Below, in pieces: positions 1 through 6,023 of a stretch of DNA of 11,457 bases. Origin of the DNA: an uncultured Eubacterium sp. (GTDB lineage: Bacteria > Bacillota > Clostridia > Lachnospirales > Lachnospiraceae); NCBI GenBank assembly GCA_910580075.1, contig CAJTVR010000122.1:1-11457 (forward strand), written 5' to 3'. A model generated the notes under the pieces. The model saw only the letters and a program-made list of their open reading frames with translations, ran no database searches and was not told the origin of the DNA. Position numbers and translations under genes: made by a program. Position 1 is the first letter of the stretch. Every line of letters starts with the position of its first letter.

Positions 1-50
1 AGAAAAAATTTTTATTTTTTTAGATTGTCTACTTGACGGGTAGCACACCA
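1..50. mobile_element. Left terminal inverted-repeat arm, probable end of an IS3-family-like insertion sequence
   Basis: These 50 bases are the exact reverse complement of 11405-11454. Read outward from the window, the arm starts TGGTGTGCTACCC and continues to GTAGACA. This resembles IS3-family (IS150-group-like) tips, which typically have a TG terminus, a C-rich block and a GGACA or AGACA block about 20 bases in. The outer part is very A/T-rich. No transposase is visible because the window ends here. The exact tip is uncertain: it could be TGG or the TG three bases further along. The identity is seen directly; the family assignment is inference from the end pattern alone. Confidence 0.55.
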
Positions 51-88
51 AAATAAAGGGTTCCGGAAAGTTTTTCTGCGTTTTGGGA

Positions 89-115
89 CATAACATTCTG
101 CTATAAAATGTTATG
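89..115. promoter_or_regulatory. 9-bp perfect dyad overlapping the promoter -10, candidate operator
   Basis: CATAACATT (89-97) and AATGTTATG (107-115) are perfect inverted arms separated by nine bases that contain most of the -10 element. A symmetric site over the -10, about 100 bases upstream of an XRE repressor-type gene, is the usual arrangement of an autoregulatory operator. The dyad is seen directly. That the 220-615 product binds it is inference. It could alternatively form a small RNA hairpin at the very 5' end of the transcript. Confidence 0.45.
99..107 (+). promoter_or_regulatory. Extended -10 promoter of the operon
   Basis: TG (99-100), one base, then TATAAA (102-107) makes an extended -10 element. 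At 17-bp spacing the -35 position (79-84) reads CGTTTT, a poor match, which is tolerated with an extended -10. Transcription would begin near 113-115, giving a leader of roughly 105 nt before the ATG at 220. It is the best promoter candidate upstream of the first gene. Confidence 0.5.
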
Positions 116-209
116 CAGCATGATACGTAAAAGACTGGGCAGATTCAGTCTGTGTTTCAGAAAACGGATACAGGCATCAGCAGATACAGGCAGTCTTAAG
201 GGAAATAAC
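116..209 (+). promoter_or_regulatory. Transcribed leader with short repeats
   Basis: The untranslated stretch before the first gene holds AGACTG (132-137), which can pair with CAGTCT at 146-151 or with a second CAGTCT at 191-196. It also has a 10-base direct repeat GATACAGGCA at 167-176 and 183-192. The stems are only six pairs long, there is no following U-tract, and no known riboswitch class is recognisable. A regulatory role is speculative. Confidence 0.2.
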
Positions 210-219
210 GGAGGAAATT

Positions 220-615
220 ATGCGGGAACTGGATTATGGGAAAATGGGAATGCGAATCCGCCAGGTCAGAAAAGCAAAGGGCTGGTCGCAGGACGAGCTG
301 GCAAAAAAATGCGGCATCAGCATGTCGTTTCTGGGGCATATAGAGCGCGGGACCAGGATTATGAGCATGGAGACATTTGCAAATATCTGTACGGTGCTGG
401 ATGCCGGAGCTGATGAACTGCTCTGGGGCGTGGCAAATCCGTCAGATGCGGTGCTGGATATGTGGAATGTGCCGGAGAAAAAGAAGGGCCGCCAGAGCGG
501 ACATCAGAATAAAACAGCTGGCGGAGCGAATGAAACGGTTTCCAGAACAGATGACAGCTATTCTATGTATGTCAGAATCATGAAATCTGTTGCTGAGATT
601 ATGAACGGGACATGA
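220..615 (+). CDS. XRE-family helix-turn-helix transcriptional regulator
   Basis: A 131-residue protein with an N-terminal Cro/CI-type (XRE) DNA-binding domain at about residues 8-68. The helix-turn-helix core runs from SQDELAKKCGIS (23-34) through the recognition helix to the typical IERGTR (41-46), and a helix with an MSMETFANIC-type signature follows. The last 55 or so residues are polar, rich in Lys, Ser and Asn, and probably disordered; no sensor domain is recognisable. The start is set by GGAGG at 210-214, five bases before the ATG. It is the first gene of the operon, directly behind the extended -10 promoter and its dyad, so it is likely a local, possibly autoregulatory, controller of the polysaccharide genes. 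The DNA-binding fold is clear; the target is inferred. Confidence 0.85.
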   Translation: MRELDYGKMGMRIRQVRKAKGWSQDELAKKCGISMSFLGHIERGTRIMSMETFANICTVLDAGADELLWGVANPSDAVLDMWNVPEKKKGRQSGHQNKTAGGANETVSRTDDSYSMYVRIMKSVAEIMNGT

Positions 616-690
616 AAATATGCGGCTGGTAACGAAGGTCATAAGAAATATAGCAGCAGAAAGCAGCTGTGAAAGGAAGAATACGTGAAA

Positions 691-696
691 GGAAGG
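691..696 (+). promoter_or_regulatory. Ribosome binding site that fixes the Wzz-like start
   Basis: GGAAGG lies eight bases before the ATG at 705. The upstream in-frame GTG at 669 has no purine-rich site at useful distance, so 705 is preferred. Confidence 0.6.
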
Positions 697-704
697 TAAA
701 CAGA

Positions 705-2180
705 ATGAATGATCTGTATTCCTGGAAAAGGACGCAGGATATGGAAATAGACCTGACGGACCTGCTGAGAAGGCTTGGCATGCAGTGGAAACAGCTTTTC
801 ATCTGTGCGCTGGCATTTACTATGCTTGCCGGCGGGTATGGATATCTGAAAGAACGGAACCGTTCCGGTGTAATGGAGACGGCAGAGGATGCACAATTGT
901 CAGAAGAGGAGCTGGAGAACGTGATGTCTGCTGTGGAACTTCACAGGGATATCAGGATGCAGGAAGAATATCTGGAAAACTCTGTGCTGATGAAGGCAGA
1001 TCCTTATCATAAACACAGGGTTTCCATGCTCTACAGCATTGACGGGGCCAAAAGGCAGGATATACAAAAGATTACAGAAAGTTATTTGAATTTTATAATA
1101 AACGGCGGTGCTGCCGGCGCACTTCAAAAATCCGGCATAGGGGACTGGGATATGGACAAAAGCTATCTGGCAGAGCTGGTTACAGCTTACCAGAAAAGTT
1201 ATGACTCTTTATATCAGAAAGTCATTGACACTGCAGAGGATACGGCCGGACAGGCAGAATCGCTTTTTTATGCAGAGGTTACGGGTCTGGATCAGAACCA
1301 GGCCGGACAGCTGGCCAGTGATATGCAGCAGGTACTGAAGAAACAGTATACAAACGTGAAAGCCCAGGCTGGAAGCCACAGGCTGACACTTCTTAGTACA
1401 GAACATAACATTCTGGCTGACAGTAATCTGCTGGCGCAGCAGAGGGATAAAAGGGCGCAGCTGAAATCGAATACAGCAAATCTAAAGGCGGCTGCAGATG
1501 CTTTTAATGATAAACAGCTGGCAGTGTACCAGAAAGAAGCTGGTTTAGATATAGAAAAAGAAATGATAGAAAAAGAAGAAAATACAGAAAACCATGACAG
1601 CTCAAAAGAGGATGCCCAAAGCCTCGAAGGAGGCGGAAACGCTGGTACAGCAGCAGTTTCTGCGAAATATCCTGTTTTAGGTTTTCTTGGCGGGATGTTT
1701 GTTTACTGCGGGATTTATGTCTGCTGGTATCTGTTTCAGGATACGGTAAAGAGTGTGAAAGAGATGAAAAATCTGTATGCCTTTCCGGTATACGGCTGCA
1801 TTCCTTTAGGAAAACAGGGGAATGACCAGCTGGTAAACAGAATCAGGCTGGCTTGTAAGAAACAGGGAATCACAAAGATATGTGCGGCATCTGATTTTTC
1901 GTTCACAGCTGAGGAAAAGGACGGCATGGAAGTAATGGCGGGGCAGCTGGAGAGATTTGGAATACATACTGTCATTGCAGAGGATGCTGACAGGGATACT
2001 GCACTGTGGGATACGATGGCGGAAGCTGGAAATGTACTTCTGGTGTGCAGGATTGGGACAACGACGCACCAGATGATTGATGATGTGATGAGATTTTATA
2101 CGGAAAATGGTATTTCTGTATCAGGGGCTGTTGTGCTGAAACAGCCAGGTAAAAAACTGAACCGGGCTGTGGGAGTCTGA
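705..2180 (+). CDS. wzz: Wzz/CpsC-like polysaccharide co-polymerase with a degenerate BY-kinase-like cytoplasmic domain
   Basis: A 491-residue membrane protein with the chain-length-determinant layout. It has a short cytoplasmic N-terminus with an IDLTDLLRRLG-type Wzz lead-in, TM1 at about residues 30-48, a long extracytoplasmic helical region (49-321) ending in an acidic, Gly/Ser-rich stretch, and TM2 at about 322-346. The last 145 residues resemble the tyrosine-kinase (CpsD/BY-kinase, MinD-like) domain that often follows or is fused to Wzz: an FPVYGCIPLG segment, a central strand KICAAS (about 392-397) where Walker A would lie, and a late strand NVLLVCRIGTTT (443-454). No GxxGK[ST] motif or C-terminal Tyr cluster is visible, so this domain is probably catalytically dead. 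The usual pre-TM2 proline-rich motif is also weak. The role, controlling polymer length with Wzy, is inferred from family architecture and operon position. Start 705 was chosen over GTG 669 because of its ribosome binding site. Confidence 0.75.
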   Translation: MNDLYSWKRTQDMEIDLTDLLRRLGMQWKQLFICALAFTMLAGGYGYLKERNRSGVMETAEDAQLSEEELENVMSAVELHRDIRMQEEYLENSVLMKADPYHKHRVSMLYSIDGAKRQDIQKITESYLNFIINGGAAGALQKSGIGDWDMDKSYLAELVTAYQKSYDSLYQKVIDTAEDTAGQAESLFYAEVTGLDQNQAGQLASDMQQVLKKQYTNVKAQAGSHRLTLLSTEHNILADSNLLAQQRDKRAQLKSNTANLKAAADAFNDKQLAVYQKEAGLDIEKEMIEKEENTENHDSSKEDAQSLEGGGNAGTAAVSAKYPVLGFLGGMFVYCGIYVCWYLFQDTVKSVKEMKNLYAFPVYGCIPLGKQGNDQLVNRIRLACKKQGITKICAASDFSFTAEEKDGMEVMAGQLERFGIHTVIAEDADRDTALWDTMAEAGNVLLVCRIGTTTHQMIDDVMRFYTENGISVSGAVVLKQPGKKLNRAVGV

Positions 2181-2210
2181 AGGCGCTGCAGACAGGGAAG
2201 GGGTCATAAA

Positions 2211-2294
2211 ATGCAAGAGGCAGGCAGCCTGGAATATAAGAAATATTGCAGGGTGGCGAAGCACGTCTATAAACAGGATATATGGATCATGTGA
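2211..2294 (+). CDS. Possible 27-residue small ORF
   Basis: A short ORF in the 125-bp gap before the fusion gene. It has a strong purine-rich Shine-Dalgarno stretch (GGGAAGGGG, 2195-2203) seven bases before its ATG. Its TGA (2292-2294) overlaps by one base the AGGAG of the next gene, a geometry that would allow translational coupling. The predicted peptide is basic and Tyr/Lys-rich (it includes SLEYKKYCR) with no recognisable domain and no membrane segment. It may be a coupling leader, a degenerate gene remnant, or chance. Only comparative conservation or ribosome data would decide. Confidence 0.3.
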   Translation: MQEAGSLEYKKYCRVAKHVYKQDIWIM

Positions 2295-2298
2295 GGAG
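2294..2298 (+). promoter_or_regulatory. Ribosome binding site that fixes the fusion-gene start
   Basis: AGGAG lies seven bases before the ATG at 2306. The in-frame ATG at 2282 would place this site inside the coding region and has no comparable site of its own. The residues after 2306 (MNVVIIVCFD) look like a true Rossmann-fold start. Confidence 0.65.
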
Positions 2299-2305
2299 AC
2301 AGGTT

Positions 2306-4039
2306 ATGAATGTTGTTATCATCGTCTGTTTTGATACCTGGGAACACAGGGCAGATCTGCTGCTGAAGGTGCTGACGGAAAGAGGACACAGAGTCCGGGT
2401 TCTTATGTCGGATTTCCGGCATATGGAGAAGCACAGAAGGCGGGAGCATAAGAAATACTTCAAATTTTTTAAAGCCAGGCCGTATAACAAAAATCTTTCT
2501 TTAAAACGTCTGCGCAGTCATTCAAAACTAAGTGCGGATATGTTTGCCTGGGTGGAGGCAAATGAGAGCCGGATCAATCTTTTGTGGGTCTTAGCGCCGC
2601 CGAATATCTTTGTCAGAGATGCCGGGAAGATAAAAGAACGCTATCCGCATATAAAATTAGTAACTGACCTTATGGACCTCTGGCCTGAAACAATGCCAGT
2701 GGCGGGAATAAGGCATCTGCCTGTAATGCGGGTATGGCAGAGGCTTCGGGACATGAATCTGTGTGCAGCAGACGTTGTTGTTACCGAATGCAGCCTGTAT
2801 CAGGAAGTATTAGGAAAAGTCATCAAAGGATGTAAGGCTGAGACATTATATCTGGCGCGTGAGGATCAGGGATATGCACCGAAGCTGAATCTGCCGGATC
2901 ACAGTATCAATCTGTGTTATCTTGGAAGCATAAATCACATCATAGATATGGATGCGATTGCTGCAGTTATAAGGAGACTGCAAAAGATGAAACCTGTAAA
3001 ACTAATTGTGATCGGAGATGGCGAAAAGAAACATGAATTAAAGCGGATAGCCGGATGCGCGGGAGCAGAAGTTGAATTAAGAGGAATTATATATGACAGA
3101 GTGGAGAAGCAAAAGATTTTTGATTCCTGTCATTATGGTTTAAATCTTATGAAAAGCTCTGTATGCGTTGGACTGACTATGAAAAGCATCGACTATTTCG
3201 AATCTGGCATTCCTATAATAAACAATATTAAAGGGGATACCTGGAATGCAGTTGAGAAGTATGGATGCGGTGTGAATTTTGAAGGCAGGCAGGGAAATCT
3301 GAATCTGTGTCTGCATGGCAGTGCATATGTGGCACAGCGGGAGAACAGCAGAAAATTTTTTGAAACATACCTTACAGAAGAGGTATTTAAGGAAAGAGTA
3401 CTAAAAATCATGGAATGTGCAGCAGTGAGCAAATCTAAAAGGGTTCCGGTTCGCAGTTCAAATTATGGACTGTATGAAATCATAAGAAATGCTGGAACAG
3501 TTATTTTAAATAAGATACAGTTTCCGTCAGTGAGGCTGGTCCGGTATCCGTGTATAGTCCGGGGAAAGAACTATATCAGCTGGGGGAAAGGACTGACGGC
3601 CGGTTATAACTGCAGAATTGAAGTCAATGGCAGACATAATGGAAAAGTTCTGATTTTTGGCAGGAATGTAAAGATCGGAGATCATGTCAGCATCCGCTGT
3701 GCTGAGAGAATCCGGATAGGAAATGATGTTCTGATTGGATCAAGGGTGTTAATTATTGACAATATACACGGAAATTACAGCGGGGGGGGGTATCAGGACA
3801 GCCCGGATTCAGCGCCGGATCAAAGAACATTAAAAACAGCACCGGTAAATATCAGCAGAAATGTATGGATTGGGGAAGGTGCGGTTATACAGGCAGGCGT
3901 AACGATTGGAGCAGGAAGCATTATAGCGGCCAGCAGCGTCGTTACTAAAAATGTTGAGGCCGGGGTCATAGCCGGCGGTGTGCCCGCCAGGGTGCTTAAG
4001 AGATGGAATCAAAAAAGAGGAATGTGGAGCAGTGTATAG
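2306..4039 (+). CDS. Bifunctional GT4-type glycosyltransferase fused to a hexapeptide-repeat (WbbJ-like) acetyltransferase
   Basis: A 577-residue two-module protein. Residues 1-375 form a GT-B glycosyltransferase: an N-terminal strand MNVVIIVCFD, an acceptor-domain TDLMDLWPE segment, then the donor domain with INLCYLGS, KLIVIGDGE and VGLTMKSIDYF (288-298) followed by GIPIINNIKGDTW. After a linker, residues from about 413 to 568 form a left-handed beta-helix O-acetyltransferase. It begins RYPCIVRGKN, has hexapeptide turns (IGNDVLIGS, VWIGEGAVIQAGVTIGAGS) and a putative catalytic His488 in DNIHG, and ends with GGVPARVLKRW. The protein would add one sugar to the lipid-linked repeat and acetylate a sugar. 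Both families are common in such loci as separate genes; here they share one reading frame. A run of nine Gs encodes Gly493-495. The stop overlaps the next gene by eight bases. Sugar specificities cannot be read from sequence. Confidence 0.8.
   Translation: MNVVIIVCFDTWEHRADLLLKVLTERGHRVRVLMSDFRHMEKHRRREHKKYFKFFKARPYNKNLSLKRLRSHSKLSADMFAWVEANESRINLLWVLAPPNIFVRDAGKIKERYPHIKLVTDLMDLWPETMPVAGIRHLPVMRVWQRLRDMNLCAADVVVTECSLYQEVLGKVIKGCKAETLYLAREDQGYAPKLNLPDHSINLCYLGSINHIIDMDAIAAVIRRLQKMKPVKLIVIGDGEKKHELKRIAGCAGAEVELRGIIYDRVEKQKIFDSCHYGLNLMKSSVCVGLTMKSIDYFESGIPIINNIKGDTWNAVEKYGCGVNFEGRQGNLNLCLHGSAYVAQRENSRKFFETYLTEEVFKERVLKIMECAAVSKSKRVPVRSSNYGLYEIIRNAGTVILNKIQFPSVRLVRYPCIVRGKNYISWGKGLTAGYNCRIEVNGRHNGKVLIFGRNVKIGDHVSIRCAERIRIGNDVLIGSRVLIIDNIHGNYSGGGYQDSPDSAPDQRTLKTAPVNISRNVWIGEGAVIQAGVTIGAGSIIAASSVVTKNVEAGVIAGGVPARVLKRWNQKRGMWSSV
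3782..3790 (+). repeat. Homopolymeric G9 tract inside the acetyltransferase domain
   Basis: Nine consecutive Gs encode three glycines five residues after the putative catalytic His488. Loss of one G brings TAA at 3831-3833 into frame; gain of one G brings TAA at 3946-3948 into frame. Either change would remove the rest of the beta-helix while leaving the glycosyltransferase module intact. Long G runs are classic slipped-strand phase-variation sites in surface-polysaccharide genes. The tract is seen; switching is inference. Confidence 0.6.
4016..4021 (+). promoter_or_regulatory. Ribosome binding site for the GTG start at 4032
   Basis: AGAGGA lies ten bases before GTG 4032, inside the end of the previous gene. 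A closer GGAG at 4026-4029 is too near to serve. Confidence 0.4.
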
Positions 4040-5144
4040 AAAGAGAAAAAAGACAATTGTGCTTAGCGGTATCAATCTGTTTGAGGGAGGCCCGTTATCG
4101 ATATATTATGACTGCCTGGACACAGTGGTTATGAGTGGAACATATAAAGAAAACAGGGTTATAGCTTTTGTCCATAAAAAAGAACTTTTTAAAAAATATG
4201 AAAAATTTGTAACGCTGATTGAGCTTCCCAAATCGAGAAAAAACTATTTATACAGACTGTATTACGAGTATGTTTATTTCTATCAGATTTCCTGCAGACA
4301 TCATGCAGATATCTGGTTTTCGCTTCATGATATAACCCCAAAAGTAAAAGCGGATAAAATTTTTACATACTGTCACAACCCGGGGCCGTTTATAAAGAAA
4401 GATCTTACAAAAATAAAATACGGCTGGAGGGTAACTGCGTTTTCGTTTTTCTATCGATATTTATACCGCATTAATATGAAATCTGCTGATGCGCTGATTG
4501 TACAGCAGGATTGGATGCGCCGCCAGTTTCAAAAGATGTATCCGGCTGAAAGGGTGATTGTGGCAAGGCCGGATATGCCAGAGGGCTTCCGTTTTACTGA
4601 CAGAAGTAAGGAAAACCGGGTTCCGGTATTTGTCTATGCATCATTTCCGCGTTATTTCAAAAATTTTGAAGTGATTTTACAGGCTTGTGAAATCCTCGAA
4701 AAAAAGGGAATCAATAGTTTTGAAGTATGGCTGACAATAAATGGAAAAGAAAACAGGTATTCATCAGAATTAAGGAAAAGATACAGGAATCTGGATACGG
4801 TCCGTTTTACAGGGCTGCTTCCAAGAGAAAAACTGTTCCATGTATATGAGATTTCTGACTATCTGATTTTTCCTTCTAAGGTCGAAACATGGGGGCTGCC
4901 TGTCAGCGAGTATAAGGAGACAGGAAAGCCTGTGATACTTGCGGATCTTCCATACGCGCATGAAGCGCTTGGCGATTATGAACAGGCTGTTTTTTTTGAT
5001 CCGTCTGATTCATTCAGACTGAGCAGTATTATGGAAAAAATCATTCACAGGAAAGCAGTATTTGCCAGACACAAGTCGCAGGAGCCGGAAGCGCCGTATG
5101 CTGACAGCTGGCATTCGCTGCTGCAAATGCTGACAGGCGGGTGA
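4032..5144 (+). CDS. GT4-family glycosyltransferase
   Basis: A 370-residue GT-B glycosyltransferase of the GT4 (glycosyl transferases group 1) type. The N-terminal half starts with KKTIVLSGINLFEGGP, the glycine-rich first loop of the family, and includes the acceptor-side motif IFTYCHNPGPF. The C-terminal donor domain has FVYASFPRYFKNFEVILQAC, VRFTGLLPREKL and the E-x7-E nucleotide-sugar motif with Glu285 and Glu293 (ETWGLPVSE), followed by GKPVILADLPYAHE. It would be a cytoplasmic or membrane-associated transferase acting on the lipid-linked oligosaccharide. GTG 4032 is preferred because it follows AGAGGA at workable spacing and starts just before the first beta strand; it overlaps the previous gene by eight bases, indicating coupling. 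The longer in-frame start at GTG 3978 would add 18 unlikely residues. Donor and acceptor sugars are unknown. Confidence 0.85.
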   Translation: MYRKRKKTIVLSGINLFEGGPLSIYYDCLDTVVMSGTYKENRVIAFVHKKELFKKYEKFVTLIELPKSRKNYLYRLYYEYVYFYQISCRHHADIWFSLHDITPKVKADKIFTYCHNPGPFIKKDLTKIKYGWRVTAFSFFYRYLYRINMKSADALIVQQDWMRRQFQKMYPAERVIVARPDMPEGFRFTDRSKENRVPVFVYASFPRYFKNFEVILQACEILEKKGINSFEVWLTINGKENRYSSELRKRYRNLDTVRFTGLLPREKLFHVYEISDYLIFPSKVETWGLPVSEYKETGKPVILADLPYAHEALGDYEQAVFFDPSDSFRLSSIMEKIIHRKAVFARHKSQEPEAPYADSWHSLLQMLTGG

Positions 5145-5150
5145 CATGTT

Positions 5151-5996
5151 ATGGAGAAAAAGTATACGGCTGTTATTACGGTACTGTATAACCCTGATAA
5201 GGAAGTAAAAGAAAATATCTTAAGATACAAAGATGCAGCCGGCATGGTTTACTGTATAGATAATTCCAGCGTTCTGCACGAGGAATATGCAGATATAAAT
5301 GGCATAGAATATATGCCGCTATATCATAACCGGGGTATTGCATATGCTTTGAATGCGGGCTGCCGTAAAGCAGTCAGAGCAGGATATCAAGCAATGATTT
5401 CGATGGATCAGGATACGTACTGTGAACCGGAAACAATAAAGGAGCTGTTTCATTGTCTGGAAACCGGCAGCCGGAAGTTTCAAAACTGTATGATTGCACC
5501 AAATGTAAAATATATATACAGAAATGACAGCGGAGAGAGAATTTTTTCTAAAGAGTCTGTTTATCCGTCAAAAACCAGGACCGTGAAATGGGTGATCACA
5601 GCAGGATGTGCCTTTACGGCAGAAACGTATCAACAGTCAGGAGGTTTTGACAACAGTCTGTTTATCGGACAGGCAGACAATGATTTCTGCTTTAAGGTGA
5701 ATCAGCTGGGAGGCAGGATTATCCGTTTAAGCAATACGTTTATTTATCAGGAACCTGGCAGGACAAAAAAGAGAAAAATGCTGGGAAAGACTGTTCATGT
5801 TCCAAACCTTCCTCCAATCAGATATTATTATGTTTTTCGCAATGACAGATATTTATCCCGAAAATGGGGGAAAGATTACAGCCCGTATCGGATACCTGCT
5901 TTGAAGTATATTGGAAGTATTATTTTATTCGAAAATAACAAACTGAAAAAGCTTGCATGCTGCGTCAGGGGAGCAGTTCATGGCAGAAGAATGTGA
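5151..5996 (+). CDS. GT2-family glycosyltransferase, rhamnosyltransferase-like
   Basis: A 281-residue GT-A fold enzyme. The nucleotide-binding strand AVITVLYNP (7-15) is followed by the Asp37 region (CIDNSS), then NRGIAYALNAG (60-70) and the metal-binding DQDT (86-89). This order, with NxGIA upstream of an MDQDT/S motif, is typical of the rhamnosyltransferase (RfbF/WbbL-like) branch of GT2. Further on, ITAGCAFTAETY and GGFDNSLFIGQADNDFC (164-180) carry the acceptor-side and putative catalytic-base acidic residues (Asp176/Asp178). The family commonly transfers L-rhamnose from dTDP-rhamnose, but no dTDP-rhamnose synthesis genes are present here, so the donor is not established. The gene starts six bases after the previous stop, with AGGCGG at 5135-5140 as a probable ribosome binding site. 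Confidence 0.85.
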   Translation: MEKKYTAVITVLYNPDKEVKENILRYKDAAGMVYCIDNSSVLHEEYADINGIEYMPLYHNRGIAYALNAGCRKAVRAGYQAMISMDQDTYCEPETIKELFHCLETGSRKFQNCMIAPNVKYIYRNDSGERIFSKESVYPSKTRTVKWVITAGCAFTAETYQQSGGFDNSLFIGQADNDFCFKVNQLGGRIIRLSNTFIYQEPGRTKKRKMLGKTVHVPNLPPIRYYYVFRNDRYLSRKWGKDYSPYRIPALKYIGSIILFENNKLKKLACCVRGAVHGRRM

Positions 5997-6023
5997 AAAG
6001 ATGAAACGAGGTATACACAAATC

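Noticed and set aside
33..60. TTGACG in the left arm as a -35 of an IS-borne promoter reading into the operon
   Set aside because: No acceptable -10 lies 16-18 bases downstream; the sequence there is AAAGGG-like.
620..688. A 22-codon ORF in the gap between the regulator and the wzz-like gene
   Set aside because: No convincing ribosome binding site, no recognisable peptide feature, and only a short gap; treated as chance.
669..704. GTG start at 669 for the wzz-like gene
   Set aside because: No Shine-Dalgarno upstream; the ATG at 705 has GGAAGG at good spacing and the extra 12 residues look like read-through of the ribosome binding region.
3978..4031. Longer N-terminus for the 4032 glycosyltransferase from GTG 3978
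   Set aside because: It would overlap the acetyltransferase by over 60 bases, and the added residues (CPPGCLRDG) are only a shifted reading of that conserved gene end.
4990..4997. T8 and A8 homopolymer runs (also 7254-7261, 7768-7775, 9657-9664) as phase-variation sites
   Set aside because: Runs of this length are expected in AT-rich coding DNA and encode ordinary Lys and Phe codons; less compelling than the G9 tract.
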